A stretch of 64,000 nt of DNA from Clavaria fumosa (Eukaryota > Basidiomycota > Agaricomycetes > Agaricales > Clavariaceae): NCBI GenBank assembly GCA_951802425.1, contig OX637801.1:1922001-1986000 (forward strand). The letters run 5' to 3'. Below are positions 21,805 to 32,431 of this stretch, in pieces (within the stretch, counting starts at the first letter, position 1; the number at the start of each line of letters is the position of its first letter). Below the pieces are notes generated by a model. The model was not told the origin of the DNA. It saw only the letters and a list, made by a program, of their open reading frames with translations, and searched no databases. Made by a program: the position numbers and the translations under genes.

Positions 21805-22220
21805 TGCTCAAAAGGGCATAGTTCTCATGGTCTCAGTACCACAGTCTCAGTCTCTGAAAGATCCAATTCTGTAGGGGTGTCCAGATAGAAATCCCTCCTC
21901 ATATATCTGTCAAAGTAACTACTCCAGTAGTTTTCTTCTCTGAAGTCCAGGACGGCTACAAGCCACTCCTTAGTAGTATCATTGTTATGCATCAAGCATG
22001 CCAGGGTGATTCTCTCATCATTCTGTTACACATGACAGGCAGGGGCAAGGTAGGAAACTAGTCATGGCAAGGGTATTGCTATGTTTGCAGCTCAGCAAGC
22101 ACAGCAACACTCCTCAGGGGATGGGGATGAGCCTTGAGGGTACAGGTCAAGGTTTGAGTGAATAGCTAGGCCAACTGGGTAGGACAGGATTGAGGTAGCC
22201 AGGTGGGGACATTGAAATTG
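21805..22220 (-). other. Element A leader with self-primer binding site
   Basis: This is untranslated leader between the 5' LTR and gag. The 12 bases next to the LTR (22209-22220, acattgaaattg on the plus strand) exactly complement 22264-22275 inside the LTR. That site is about 30 bp downstream of a TATA box at ~22301-22312. The arrangement matches the self-priming of Tf1/sushi chromoviruses. Confidence 0.7.
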
Positions 22221-22768
22221 TGTCAGCCCAGGTCTCACACAGAAGTGTGTAAGGGGAAGAACTCAATTTCAATGTGGGGAGCTACTTCTACTACATGGAT
22301 GGTATATATACTAATGGACAGGGCAGCACAGGGTATGAGTCACGTGAACAGAAACAAGGCTGTGTGCTCTGAGTTGCGAGGAGTCAGGAAGGTGAAGCAG
22401 GGCAAGGGGAATGCTAAATAGAGAAGGGAGCAGCAAGGCACAGACAAGAGACAATGACAGGGAGAATACTTGGCATGGTCTTGACTGCCTGAGGGGAGAC
22501 CTCAATTAGTCCTGATTTAGTTAGATTATTTGATGGGAGATGTCAATACCACTGTTCTGGATCCACCTCCATCATGAATTCCAAAGTGTGGGAAAAGCTA
22601 CAGGTGCCGGTTGAGGTCATGTGGTGGGTAACACCATTAACACTCTTCAAGGTCATGAATGGGCACTAAAGGTCACTGTCCATCACATGACTTCACTATT
22701 CGCTTTTTGCTATTGGTCTTTGGAAGATGTTTGGGTTCTGATGGTAGCTTAGGTAAGCTATCCTGACA
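22221..22768 (-). mobile_element. 5' LTR of element A, 548 bp
   Basis: The LTR reads TGTCAG...CTGACA in either direction. It holds a TATA-like 'ggtatatatact' near 22304. On the minus strand R-U5 is about 55 nt. Matching copies are the truncated LTR at 14107 and the isolated LTR at 37447. Confidence 0.85.
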
Positions 22769-23041
22769 TACTGAGCCCCCCATAGACTTCACTTTAGGTG
22801 AGTCCCTAGTCTGACCACCACAGTCACCACCACAGCTACCATTACCTGAGACTCCAGAGCTGCCACACTGACCTGCAAGTCCATCACCACCCAGACCCTT
22901 GCTGCCACCCTTGCCTGAGCCAGAAATGGCTGACACCATACCCACAGCCCAAATGCTGAGGGTGGACCTAGCTGTCTTGCCCTTTGATGGGTAAAAGAAG
23001 AATTTCTCGACCTTCCTTAGGTCCCTCCATTTACAGTTCAT
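22769..23041 (+). pseudogene. Gag fragment in opposite orientation
   Basis: Plus-strand translation gives AQMLRVDLAVLPFDG, a stop, then KKNFSTFLRSLHLQF. This is the gag core of the element A/B family. It abuts the outer edge of the element A LTR but points the opposite way. It is therefore a rearranged piece of another copy, not part of A. Confidence 0.75.
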
Positions 23042-23209
23042 GACAATTTTCCTAGTAAAACATAGAAATTTCTTGAAATAAAAAAAAATTGTAGGGGGGG
23101 TGAATGACCTTTACAATAAATCCTCACAACTCCCTCAGGCCCTTGCCATCTCCAACCCTTTCTGGCCTCTCTTCCATGCCTCTGCTCCCTCCTCTACATC
23201 CCAAATTAA
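23042..23209. other. Junction sequence, no gene
   Basis: A short AT-rich junction with poly-A (near 23083) and poly-G runs. It lies between the gag fragment and element D. Nothing else is recognised. Confidence 0.4.
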
Positions 23210-24638
23210 AAGTAGCTGTCAGTTCCAGTAGGGTGAACTTAGTTAGCTTGTTGCAGATGACTAGGATGCAGTCATAAGTGGCAGACTTTGGCAAGGGGCC
23301 AATTACATCCCAAGAGATTGTGTGCTAGGGATTGCATGTAGGTGGAGAGGTGCTAGTTGTTTTGTGCAGTCTGGTTTACTCTATTGGCAATTCTTGCAGC
23401 CATGAACATACTTCTTGACATCAGTTTTCATGGAGGGCCAAATGTATTGTTGAGTTGCAATTTCAAGAGTTTTCTCCACACTGGGGCTTTTTTGCTGGTG
23501 GTGAGTCATGTAGCTCACAAAAAATATTATAGACCAGTGATGGTGGTACTCAAATTTTGTCATTGTGCTGGAACAATCCATCTTTGTTCTTAGTCCAGTC
23601 TAAGTTGGTCAGAGGGGACATGTCAACATGTGCTTCTGCTAGCAGTTGCATGATTATTGGTTTGGGCAATATCAGATTTGCTAGTCATTGTGAAAAGAAG
23701 ACTTGAATAGAGGGTTTTTGTATTTGTCCTTCCCCTCCCAGTGGTCAGATCATCAGGAGAGGGCATCAGCTTTTGTATTCTTCTTACCAGGTTTATATCT
23801 CACTTCAAGTTAAAATTCTGGAGCTTCAAATGCCATTGGGATTGTTGTGGGTTAAGTTTTTGGCTTTTTTAGAAGTATTGGAGGTTTGCATGATCTATGT
23901 GTACTTCAAAAGGTTCTTTTATGCCTAGTAAGTAATGGCACCACTCTTCTAGTCCATGAATTATTGCCAGGGATTCCTTGTTGTATATTGCTTAGTTCAC
24001 TTCTGCAGTGGAAAATGTTTTGGTTATCAAATTGATGGGTCACCAGGTGCCATCAGGCTGCTGTTGAGATAAGACACCAGTGGTGTAGTTACTGGCATCT
24101 ACATCCATATGCCATTTTTTGCCTTTGTCCTGTGGAATAGTGAGTACCAGTGGAGTGCTTGAATGAGGTGCTCCCAGGCTTGTTGTTTGTTGTTGGTCTG
24201 TCCAAATGTATGGTGTGTCATTGCATAGTAGTTCATATAGAGGTCTGGCAATGCTTGCAAACCTTTCAATGAATCCCCAGAAGTAATTGAAGACACCTAT
24301 TCCTCATTGCAGGGCAAGCTTGTTTTTGGCACAGGCCAGTCTGTGATTCCTTGACTTTTTTGGGTGAGTGACATATTGATTCTTTGAAAATCACTAGTCC
24401 CAGGAAGGTAACTCCTTTAGCTTCAAGGATGCATTTTGACTTCTGAACACACAAGTTGTTTTTCTCCAAGGCTTGTAGGATTTTGTGTGTGTGAGTCTCC
24501 AATGTTGTTGGTGGCAATGAGGATATCATCAATGTAGACAAAGGCTTTGCCAGTAGCAATTTGCTTTTGGAGGGTGAATTTCATTTTGCATTGGAAGACA
24601 GCCAGTGCATTCATCAGTCTGAACTGCATCACTTTTGG
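23210..24638 (-). pseudogene. Element D: Ty3/gypsy RT, RNase H and integrase relic
   Basis: On the minus strand, RT remnants (MNALAVFQCKMKF, FVYIDDILIATNN, KSKCILEAKGVTFLGLVI) run from 24638 down to ~24270. RNase H-like sequence follows. Then comes the integrase zinc-binding region at 23381-23581 (YIWPSMKTDVKKYVHGCKNC). The frame breaks often. The IDD catalytic motif of RT is preserved, but the gene is dead. The element is split by the MITE at 24647 and probably continues briefly beyond 25119. Confidence 0.8.
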
Positions 24639-24646
24639 GAGTAGGG

Positions 24647-25110
24647 TAGTGAATGGCATGGGTTACCCACAGGTAAATTTGACTGTACCCATACCCGCAC
24701 CTACCAGTACCCTTACCCATGGGTATGGGTCCACTAAACTGCCAGGTACGGGTATGGGTTTGTACCTCTAACTATGCTATGCACAAATACTAGACTACAA
24801 TGGTGTCCCACCCATCTGCCATCTCCTCCTCATCTCCTTCAACTTCAGCCAGTACTGTGACATCCATAACATCATTGTCCTTCACTAGACCTAACTTACT
24901 CCACATACCAATGCAAATAAATGCCCAAGTTGACTGAGCTGACAGCCAATTCTGGACATGTGACAATAGGATCCACCCTTGACTGGCTACCCATGTACCC
25001 CTATGAAGGGTACGGGTTTTGGAAGGGTCCAGAATCCATTACCCATACCCACACCTCGCCATACCCATGAAGCAAACCTGTGTGGGTACCAATACCCATG
25101 CAATTCACTA
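24647..25110. mobile_element. hAT-like MITE, copy 1 (TAGTGAATGGCATGGG family)
   Basis: The ends are TAGTGAATGGCATGGG and CCCATGCAATTCACTA. The exact 8-bp target duplication GAGTAGGG flanks it (24639-24646 and 25111-25118). Internally it has many ACCCATACCC/GGGTATGGGT repeats. It inserted into the reverse transcriptase of element D and is closely similar to the copy at 32432-32887. It codes for nothing. Confidence 0.88.
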
Positions 25111-25118
25111 GAGTAGGG

Positions 25119-25577
25119 TTCCCCATTTCATGATTATTGCAGTAAACTTCCAGCACCATTCTGCCATGAGAATGTTCCTATCAACTGTTTCCTATATGCT
25201 GTACTTGTATCTAAAATTTCTTATGTCAAGAAGTAAAAGTGATATGCCCTATCAGATGTTTCCTATATGTTGTACTTATATCTGAAAAAATTGTGTCAAT
25301 GTAATAAATGTAAACAAGCATTTTGTTATCATCCAAACCACCAAGCACCATTTTCCAACCACAATGATTGTCACCACAGGCAACAGGGCTGAGGGGGCTA
25401 CATGCTTGCAAATGCTAGCAATCACCTCACAACAAGGATGAGTCCTGCTTGATTTGGACCTTTGCAACTTTCAGGTACTCACTGACAGCATCCCAGAGGA
25501 TAACTTGGGGTGTGGGCCATCACAAGTGCAGCATAAACAAGTACATCCCTGAACCTGGTGGATTTGGGGTTTGTTTG
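25119..25577. other. Repeat-derived flank between element D and element B
   Basis: The block 'tttcctatatgctgtacttg' occurs twice in variant form (25191 and 25259). No gene is seen. Its right end (25573-25577, GTTTG) is the target duplication of element B, so it was contiguous with 32944 before B inserted. Confidence 0.5.
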
Positions 25578-25865
25578 TGTTAGGATTGCTTACCTAAGCC
25601 ATCCCAAAAAAAGGAGTTGTGGAGAAACTAGAGAAGATAGTTGGAAGGTCACATGACCTGTGGTGGAGGATTATGTAATCGAGAGATCACATGACTTGGG
25701 CTTGGGCATGTCACGTGATCCGAGAGGTCCGAGCGTGGGAATGCTGGCAAATGCCAAAGCTCTTGCTATATATACTATGTTGTTTCCATTTTTGTACTCT
25801 TTTCCCCTTATCTTAGTATTGTCATCATGACCTTACCCCTAAGTTGTGTGAGACCCAGTCTGATA
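25578..25865 (+). repeat. 5' LTR of element B, 288 bp
   Basis: It starts TGTTAGGATTGC and ends CCCAGTCTGATA; the final TA may derive from CA. There is a TATA box 'ctatatatactatg' near 25768. A likely transcript start is at ~25810, giving an R-U5 of about 56 nt. Confidence 0.85.
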
Positions 25866-25866
25866 T

Positions 25867-25877
25867 AATACTAAGAT
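25867..25877 (+). promoter_or_regulatory. Self-primer binding site of element B
   Basis: AATACTAAGAT directly follows the LTR and is the exact complement of ATCTTAGTATT at 25810-25820, at the presumed 5' end of the transcript. No tRNA-type site starting TGG is present. In Tf1/sushi elements the folded 5' end of the mRNA primes cDNA synthesis in this way. Confidence 0.7.
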
Positions 25878-26395
25878 CTGCCTGTCTGCCCTAGCCCCAT
25901 GTCCTAACCTGGCTAGCCTGGACCCTTAATCTCAAACTGTGACATGTTGTCACAGCTCAGCCCCTATCATCCTCTTCTTCTTTACCCTGCCTGTGGTGTG
26001 TAACAGAACTGCACAAAAATTTTACTGTGTGTAGATACACATGACCAGACCTGGAGGAAGTCTACTGTGACCCTCCCCAAGTGATACCGAGTGCCCAAGG
26101 CCCGGAACTTTATTTTACAGCCACCATACCCCTCCCAGTGAATCGTGTAGTGTACAGGGCAAGGAAAGGCCCTCTACATAGTCTTTCTGTAGTTTCCTGG
26201 TCCAGTGGACAGGGCCCTTGCTCTGTGACCATTGTCAGAAGGGTGCATGGGCAACTCATTAAGAGTTGTGGAGCAACCACCTGGGACACCATTTGGGCCC
26301 CACGCTAGCAATAGTTTCATAGAATAAGAGTTCTATAGGTACCTAGAAGAGCAGCCTGAGAGGACAGGACTGTTAAGAGATCAAAGAAATCCTGG

Positions 26396-26962
26396 GTGCC
26401 GAAGGCCCAGAATTTTATTTTACAGTGCTATAGAATGCTGGACCTAGCTGTTGCCCCCTTTGATGGGCAGAAAAGGAACTTCCATACATTCCTCCAATCC
26501 CTTTGCCTCCTGTTTATGGCGAACCCGACTACCTATGCTGTGGACCTGGTGAAGGTCCTCTTTGCTCTGAGCAAAATTGTTGGAGATGGATTCGCTGCAG
26601 AATGGGCGAATATGAAGGCAGAAGAGATCCTGGGTAGTGGCAAGGCCGGAACCTGGGCAGAGTTTGTGGAGGAGATGAAGCGAGCATTTGATGACCCAAA
26701 CGACTGTGCAACAGCCCTTGCAGATATTGCTGGGTTGAAACAGGGTGCCATGACAGCACTGGAGTTCTTTGTGAGGTTTGAGACACTGGTCTGTCGAGCA
26801 GAGTTGAGTGCAGAGAAGGACTCAGGAGTCCTAGTCCATTGGCTGGAGTTGAACCTGAGTAGGAGGTTGGTGGAGAGAATCTATGGTGTCTCCCCAATGC
26901 CAGAGACTTATGGAGAATGGAGGATGCTGGCAGAAAGACTTGATGCCCAGCAAAGATGACTG
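26396..26962 (+). pseudogene. Element B: gag core
   Basis: The frame reads MLDLAVAPFDGQKRNF, LFALSKIVGDGFAAEWANM, TWAEFVEEMKRAFDDP and LVHWLELNLSRRLVERIYG, the same gag core as element A. The first ATG in frame is at 26435 and the usual longer N-terminus is missing or out of frame. A stop at 26959 and degraded sequence follow up to element E, so the zinc knuckle is not readable. Confidence 0.8.
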
Positions 26963-27249
26963 GATGGGATACTCATGGAACGGATACTGCGACCCATCGC
27001 AACCTCTGCATGACCTTTCGTGACCCCTGCACAACCCACAGCGATCCTACCACAACCTGGCATGACCTTTCCGCAGCCTCTGGATGTGGCCATGGCCTGA
27101 GGATGGGCCCCTGCTGATGAGAGATGTTGTTTCTGATGCCACCAGACTGGCCATGCTGTCTGATTCTGCCCCCTGCCCAATACACGTCTGCAGGTCCCAA
27201 GGGCCCAAACCCATGCAGTACCATGTGCCCCCCAAATGGTGGAGGGATA

Positions 27250-28580
27250 TGTTGGAATTGGGTTATCTCACCCATCGATCAGATAAGCATTTAGTCAATT
27301 CTCTTTAGTCATCAGTCCAGGCCCCTTAGTAATACAGTCATGTGATTACTTTGAGGTACTAACGCCATTGGTAGTTATTATTAGCTATCACATGACCACA
27401 GTAGTATATAAGTAGCTCACCAGATGTAGTAGATACCCATCTGGTTATCCAGTTTTGTGCCCCGGACTACCACTACCACTACCGACTCGACTTCACTCAT
27501 TGTCACCGTCGTTGTCCTTCGATAGGATCCTCACCAATCAGCACACTGACAACCAGATTCTTTTAACATAACCAGATACCAACCTGTGCACCTCCTTGAT
27601 AATGTCTTCATCCCCATTGACTGACACGACCCGAAGCCAGCCACAAGAACTGGACAACCTACTTTCCACGCACCCGACCAGCACCCCCTCTGCTATCATC
27701 GTCTGGGTTATTTCGCTGATCACCACATGGCGCGCGTCAGTAAACTCACTCTTCGCATCGGTACTCAAGCACCTCACTCAGCTTGAGTGGCATATGGACA
27801 ACACAAATGCCCTACTTGACAAACTTGATACGAATATGTCCGACACCCGCACCCGCCTCGTCGACGCTGAGACCACCATTGCAGCTCCCTCCACAGGTCG
27901 AGCCACCCGAGGCACCTCTACCGCACCTGGGCGCTACGCCAAGTGTGACAAGTGCCACGCTCGCGGTCATACAGCATCCGATTGCCGCACCACCGACCCC
28001 TCCGCCATCCGACGCCGCATCGCACAGAACAAGAAGCGATGGGCTCAGCGCCCCTTCGAGGCGCCACCCCCTGCTGCCCCTTACTTCCCGCCGCCGCTTG
28101 GACCAGCCCCCTACTACTATCTGCCGCCGCCACTCTATGCCGCCTCCACGACCATCGCCGCCGGATTGTGCAATCCAATCGAGACCGCCACCGTGCCCAC
28201 ATGCCTGCTGTCGCCACTGCTCCTGCCTGAAGACTAATCGATGGATTTGATTACGGGGGAGTGTTGGAATTGGGTTATCTCACCCATTGATCAGATAAGC
28301 GTTTAGTCAATTCTCTTTAGTCATCAGTCCGGGCCCCTTAGTAATACAGTCATGTGATTACTTTGAGGTACTAACGCCATTGGTAGTTATTATTAGCTAT
28401 CACATGACCACAGTAGTATATAAGTAGCTCACCAGATGTAGTAGATACCCATCTGGTTATCCAGTTTTGTGCCCCGGACTACCACTACCGCTACCGACTT
28501 GACTTCGCTCATCATCACCGTTGTTGTCCTTCGATAGGATCCTCACCGATCAGCACACCGACAACCAGATTCTTTTAACA
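27250..28580 (+). mobile_element. Element E: short gag-only LTR retrotransposon, 1331 bp
   Basis: Two 319-bp direct LTRs (27250-27568 and 28262-28580) start TGTTGGAATTGGG and end TTTTAACA. A purine tract (acggggga) precedes the second. The 5-bp target duplication GGATA flanks the element (27245-27249 and 28581-28585). Between the LTRs there is a single gag-like frame and no protease, RT or integrase. It needs another element's enzymes. It is inserted between gag and pol of element B and keeps many CpGs, so it is younger than B. Confidence 0.9.
27602..28237 (+). CDS. Element E: gag-like protein with CCHC zinc knuckle
   Basis: An intact 211-aa frame from the ATG at 27602. The N-terminal half is helical (SAIIVWVISLITTWRASVNS, HLTQLEWHMDNTNALLDKL). 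It is followed by one knuckle CDKCHARGHTASDC at about residues 118-131. The C-terminal region is proline/tyrosine-rich. This is enough for RNA packaging but not for reverse transcription. I assign it as gag from the knuckle and its position between LTRs. Its codons keep CpG, unlike the genes of elements A, B and D. Confidence 0.75.
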   Translation: MSSSPLTDTTRSQPQELDNLLSTHPTSTPSAIIVWVISLITTWRASVNSLFASVLKHLTQLEWHMDNTNALLDKLDTNMSDTRTRLVDAETTIAAPSTGRATRGTSTAPGRYAKCDKCHARGHTASDCRTTDPSAIRRRIAQNKKRWAQRPFEAPPPAAPYFPPPLGPAPYYYLPPPLYAASTTIAAGLCNPIETATVPTCLLSPLLLPED

Positions 28581-28599
28581 GGATATGAGAAAGAGATTG

Positions 28600-30296
28600 C
28601 ATGGCTCTGAGCCTGCATAGAGCTGCATGAGAGAGAGAGGAGGACTCCCACTGGGGAGAAGAACTGTGCCAGCCCCCTTTCCATCCCTGTGCCCACTGCA
28701 AGTATACCCCAATATACTATCTTGCAGCGGAGACATACCCAAATTGGGGCTGAGGTGAAGGAGGAAGTGAGGCTGGCAGAGTGCCCAACCACGGTGCAGC
28801 CAGAAGTGGGGAAACATGTGCCACAAGAGCTAACCATCCAGGTGCACTTGGAGGCTCTCAGCACTGGCAAGGGGGCTATGACAAAGGCCCTTGTTGACTC
28901 AGGATGCACCAACTGCTTCATGGACTTGGAGTGGGCAAGAGGAGCAGGACTGGAACCATCTCCCCTGCTGAACCCAATCACAATGTACAATGTGGATGGG
29001 TCACAAAATAGAGAGGGTAAAATCTGGTATGGAATCGAGCTGCTGGTGATGATGGGTGACCATCATGAACAGATCCACTTCCTGCTAGGGAAGATCCAAA
29101 CCCACAAGGTCATCCTTGGGCATGACTGGCTCAAGCAACACAACCCTGACATTGACTGGAAGAAGGCAGAGCTGAGCCTTACCTGCTGCCCCCCACAGTG
29201 TTCCCCATCCCCTCGAGCCCCTGCACCCCCAAAAATGAGTACCCTCGCATCTGCGAGTATTCCAGACACCCATTTTCCCAACTCTGGCCCTACCCCTGAT
29301 TGGCCCAGCTGCTACCCTTCAGTTTTTAGTGAAGCAAAGTGGGATGAACTTCCCTGCTCCCAACCAGACTTTGATATTAAGATCGAGTTCAAAAAGGACC
29401 CTGAGCACCTCTCTTCCAAGCTATACTCACTGATGAGGGAGGAGATGGTGGAGATGAACCATTGGGTGGACAAGCAGCTTGCTTCTGGACAAATCTGGCC
29501 CTCGAAATCCCTGTATCCCAGCCCCTTCTTCTTCAAACATGAGAAGGACAAGCTGCAGCCAATTATCGACTACTCGAGGCTGAATGCACACCTGATCAAG
29601 GACAAGTACCCCCTCCCCTGCATCCGAGACACAGTGGATGTGCTGAAAGGAGTGTTGATCTACTCTAAGATTGATGTGAAGGGAGGTTTCCCGTCTATGC
29701 AGGTCTGGCCCAAGCACCAGCACCGCTGTGCCTTCCTGACACCCCATGGACTCTTTGAACCAGCTGTCATGTGGTTTGGACTGCAGAATGCACCTGCCAC
29801 CTTCCAGCACTTCATGAATCATGTGTTGAGGGAGGAGATTGCAGGAGGACATGTCTGGGCTTATGTGGATGATGTGATTGTGTTTGCAGAGGATTTGGCA
29901 ACACACCGGTATTGGATGGATCGGGTCTTGAGGAAGTTTGGAGAGAATGGGTTGTGTCTCAAACTCAGTAAATGTGAGTTTGAGAAGAGTGAGATCATCT
30001 TCCTGGAGATGAAGATCTCTCACAACTGGCTAGAGCATGACCCAGCCAAGGGTGCAGCAGTCCGGGATTGGCCATGTCCTAGGAATGTGAAGGATGTCCA
30101 GAGGTTCAATGGGATGTTGAACTACCTCTGCCGGCACATCCTGAATCTTTCTGCCTGGGCAAAGCTACTCTTCTGGCTGACTGGGAATGTTCCATGGAAA
30201 TGGGAGGAGGAGGAAGCAGCCTTCGAGATCTCTGCCAGGCACTCGTATCGGCCCCAGTCTTGGCTCTGCCTCAGGACAAAGGGAGATGGAAGGTAG
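28600..30296 (+). pseudogene. Element B: protease and reverse transcriptase
   Basis: The frame 28689-30296 holds an aspartic protease (KALVDSGCTNCFMDLEW, LGHDWLKQHNPDIDW). It then has RT motifs LYPSPFFFKHEKDKLQPIID, YSKIDVKGG, WFGLQNAPATFQHFMNHVL and the catalytic WAYVDDVIVFAED. The stretch after KGG is diverged (FPSMQVWPKHQHR in place of the usual YNNVRI pattern). A frameshift near 30230 moves the RNase H into another frame. Confidence 0.85.
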
Positions 30297-30814
30297 AGAT
30301 GGATGTGAGTAACCTGGCGACTGGTGGAGTGCTCTTGCAGCAGCAGATGGATGGAACCTGGAGAGTCGTGGACTATATCTCCAAGGCCCTCACTGCAGCT
30401 GAGAAGAACTACAACGTGTATGACAAGCAGTTCTTGGCCATGATTCGGGCACTTCATGAGTGGCAGGTGTACCTCATTGGAGTGGATGAGATGATTGAGA
30501 TCTGGATGGACCATGCGAACCTCCAGTACTTCCGGAAGCCCCAGAAGTTGAAACTGAGGCAGGTCCATTGGGTTGGAGAGCTCCAGTGCTTTGACTTTGA
30601 GATAAAGTATTGCACTGGCAAGTCGAATATGAAGGCAGATGCACTCTCCTGGAGACTGGACTATGGAGAGATGGTGGAGGAGGATGCACCAGTGCAGGTT
30701 TTCCTGGAAATGGAAGTCTGTGTGTCGTTCACATCGGAAATGGAGACGCTACTCCAGAAAAATAGCACGGTACACATACAGAAGCCAGAGGAGCTTGATG
30801 ATGAGTGGACATGA
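30194..30814 (+). pseudogene. Element B: RNase H domain
   Basis: It is in the +2 frame relative to RT: VEMDVSNLATGGVLLQQQ, ISKALTAAEKNYNVYDKQFL, IWMDHANLQYFRKPQKL and TGKSNMKADALSWR. This is the typical gypsy RNase H order, removing RNA from the cDNA hybrid. It ends in a stop at 30814. Confidence 0.8.
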
Positions 30815-30931
30815 GATCGTGCTGGACTCTGGCAAAAGGGGATAGTCACTTGGGTCCCCCTAGGAGCTTGTGAGGCTGTCCTCAAATTCGAGCATGACCT
30901 TCCTGCTGCTGGACACCCTGGGCCCCGGAAG

Positions 30932-31790
30932 TTGAGAGCAGCACTGGTGAAGGGTTATTGGTGGCCGGACATGGTGAAGGATGCAGATTGGTATGCCCAG
31001 GGGTGTGAGACATGCCAGAGGACGAAGCCTGACTGTACCAAGTGTGCTGCCCCACTCCACCCCCACCCTGTTCCTGATGGTCCCTGGTCAGTGATCTCAT
31101 GGGACATGGTTGGTCCCCTCCCCCTCTCCCATGGACATAATGCCATCCTTGTCATTGTCGACAAGTTCACAAAATGGACACTGCTCGAAGCGATTGGGCT
31201 TGACCTCACAGGACTTGGAGTGGCACACCTCCTCCAGGATCAAGTGTTTTGTGACCATGGAGTCCCTCACAAGGTTGTGAGTGACCAAGGCTCCCAGTTC
31301 ATGTCCCGTTTCATGAAGGAGTTCTACTCCATGATTTGGGTAAAGGCAAATCCAAGTACGGCCTTTCATCTGCAGACTGATGGACAGACAGAATGGGCAA
31401 ACCAGGAGATGGAGATCTATCTCTGTGCTTATGTGGACCATCTCCAGGATGACTGGGCTGAATGGTTGTCCACTGCAGAGTTTGCTCTTAACAATCGTGA
31501 GCACTCAGCAACAGGACAGATGCCTTTCTTCCTTGATTACAGATGACACCCTTGGAATGGGAGACTCCACCCCCCTTCAGAGGTGAACCCAGCAGCAGAT
31601 GAGTGGATGGCTAAGCTCACGGAGTCCCGAAGAGCAGCCAAGGAGGCGATGGAGAAAGCAGCAGCAGTGATGAAGAAGGGCTATGATAAGGGGAAGCACC
31701 CAAGTTGGGAGTACTCTGAGGGAGATCTGGTCTGGCTAGACACTAGGAACCTAAAGATGGACCAGCCCTCTAAAAAGCTTGACAACAAGT
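30932..31790 (+). pseudogene. Element B: integrase
   Basis: Integrase zinc-binding residues (GCETCQRTKPDC) are followed by the catalytic core: WDMVGPLPLSHGHNAILVIV, DQGSQFMSRFMKEF, then FHLQTDGQTEWANQEMEIY with the third acidic residue. A stop at 31546 and a frame change lead into the C-terminal part (EAMEKAAAVMKKGYDKGK). Confidence 0.82.
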
Positions 31791-31819
31791 GAGCAGGCCC
31801 CTTTGCAGTTGAGGAGAAG

Positions 31820-32173
31820 GTGGGACCAGGAGGATACCGCCTCAAGCTCCCCCATGCATGGCACATCCACCATGTCTTCAATGAGCTGTTGCTCACCCCT
31901 TTCATTGCCCCCTCCTTCCCTTCCCAAAATCCTCCACCGCCTCCCCCCACCACGATTGATGATGACCACCTGGAGTATGATGTGGAAGCAATCCTTGATG
32001 TCAAGAAGGTGGGGTGTGGGGTGAAGTACTTGGTGAAGTGGTTGGGATACTCAGTGGAGGAAAACACTTGGGAGCCCCATAGGAACCTCACCAATGTAGC
32101 ACTGCTGCTCCGGGACTTCTTCCTCGCCCACCCTGACAAGGCCAAACTAGCTGGTCAAGACGCCCAGCCTTAA
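31820..32173 (+). pseudogene. Element B: C-terminal chromodomain
   Basis: WHIHHVFNELLLTPF is the conserved GPY/F-downstream region. The chromodomain LEYDVEAILDVKKVG, then KYLVKWLGYSVEENTWEP, follows with its aromatic cage positions visible. The frame ends at 32173, just before a purine tract (aagaggggggtga) and the 3' LTR. The domain itself is intact, but the upstream pol frame is broken. Confidence 0.85.
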
Positions 32174-32431
32174 GAGGGGGGTGATGTTAGGATCGCTTAC
32201 CTAAGCCATCCCAAAAAAACAGGAGTTGTGGAGAAACTAGAGAAGATAGTTGGAAGGTCACATGACCTGTGGTGGTGGATAATGTAATCAAGAGATCACA
32301 TGACTCGGGCTTGGGCACGTCATGTGATCCAAGAGGTCCGAGCATGGGAATGCCGGCAAATGCTGCAGCTCTCACTATATATACTACATCGTTTCCATTT
32401 TTGTACTCTTTTCCCCTTATCTTAGTATTGT

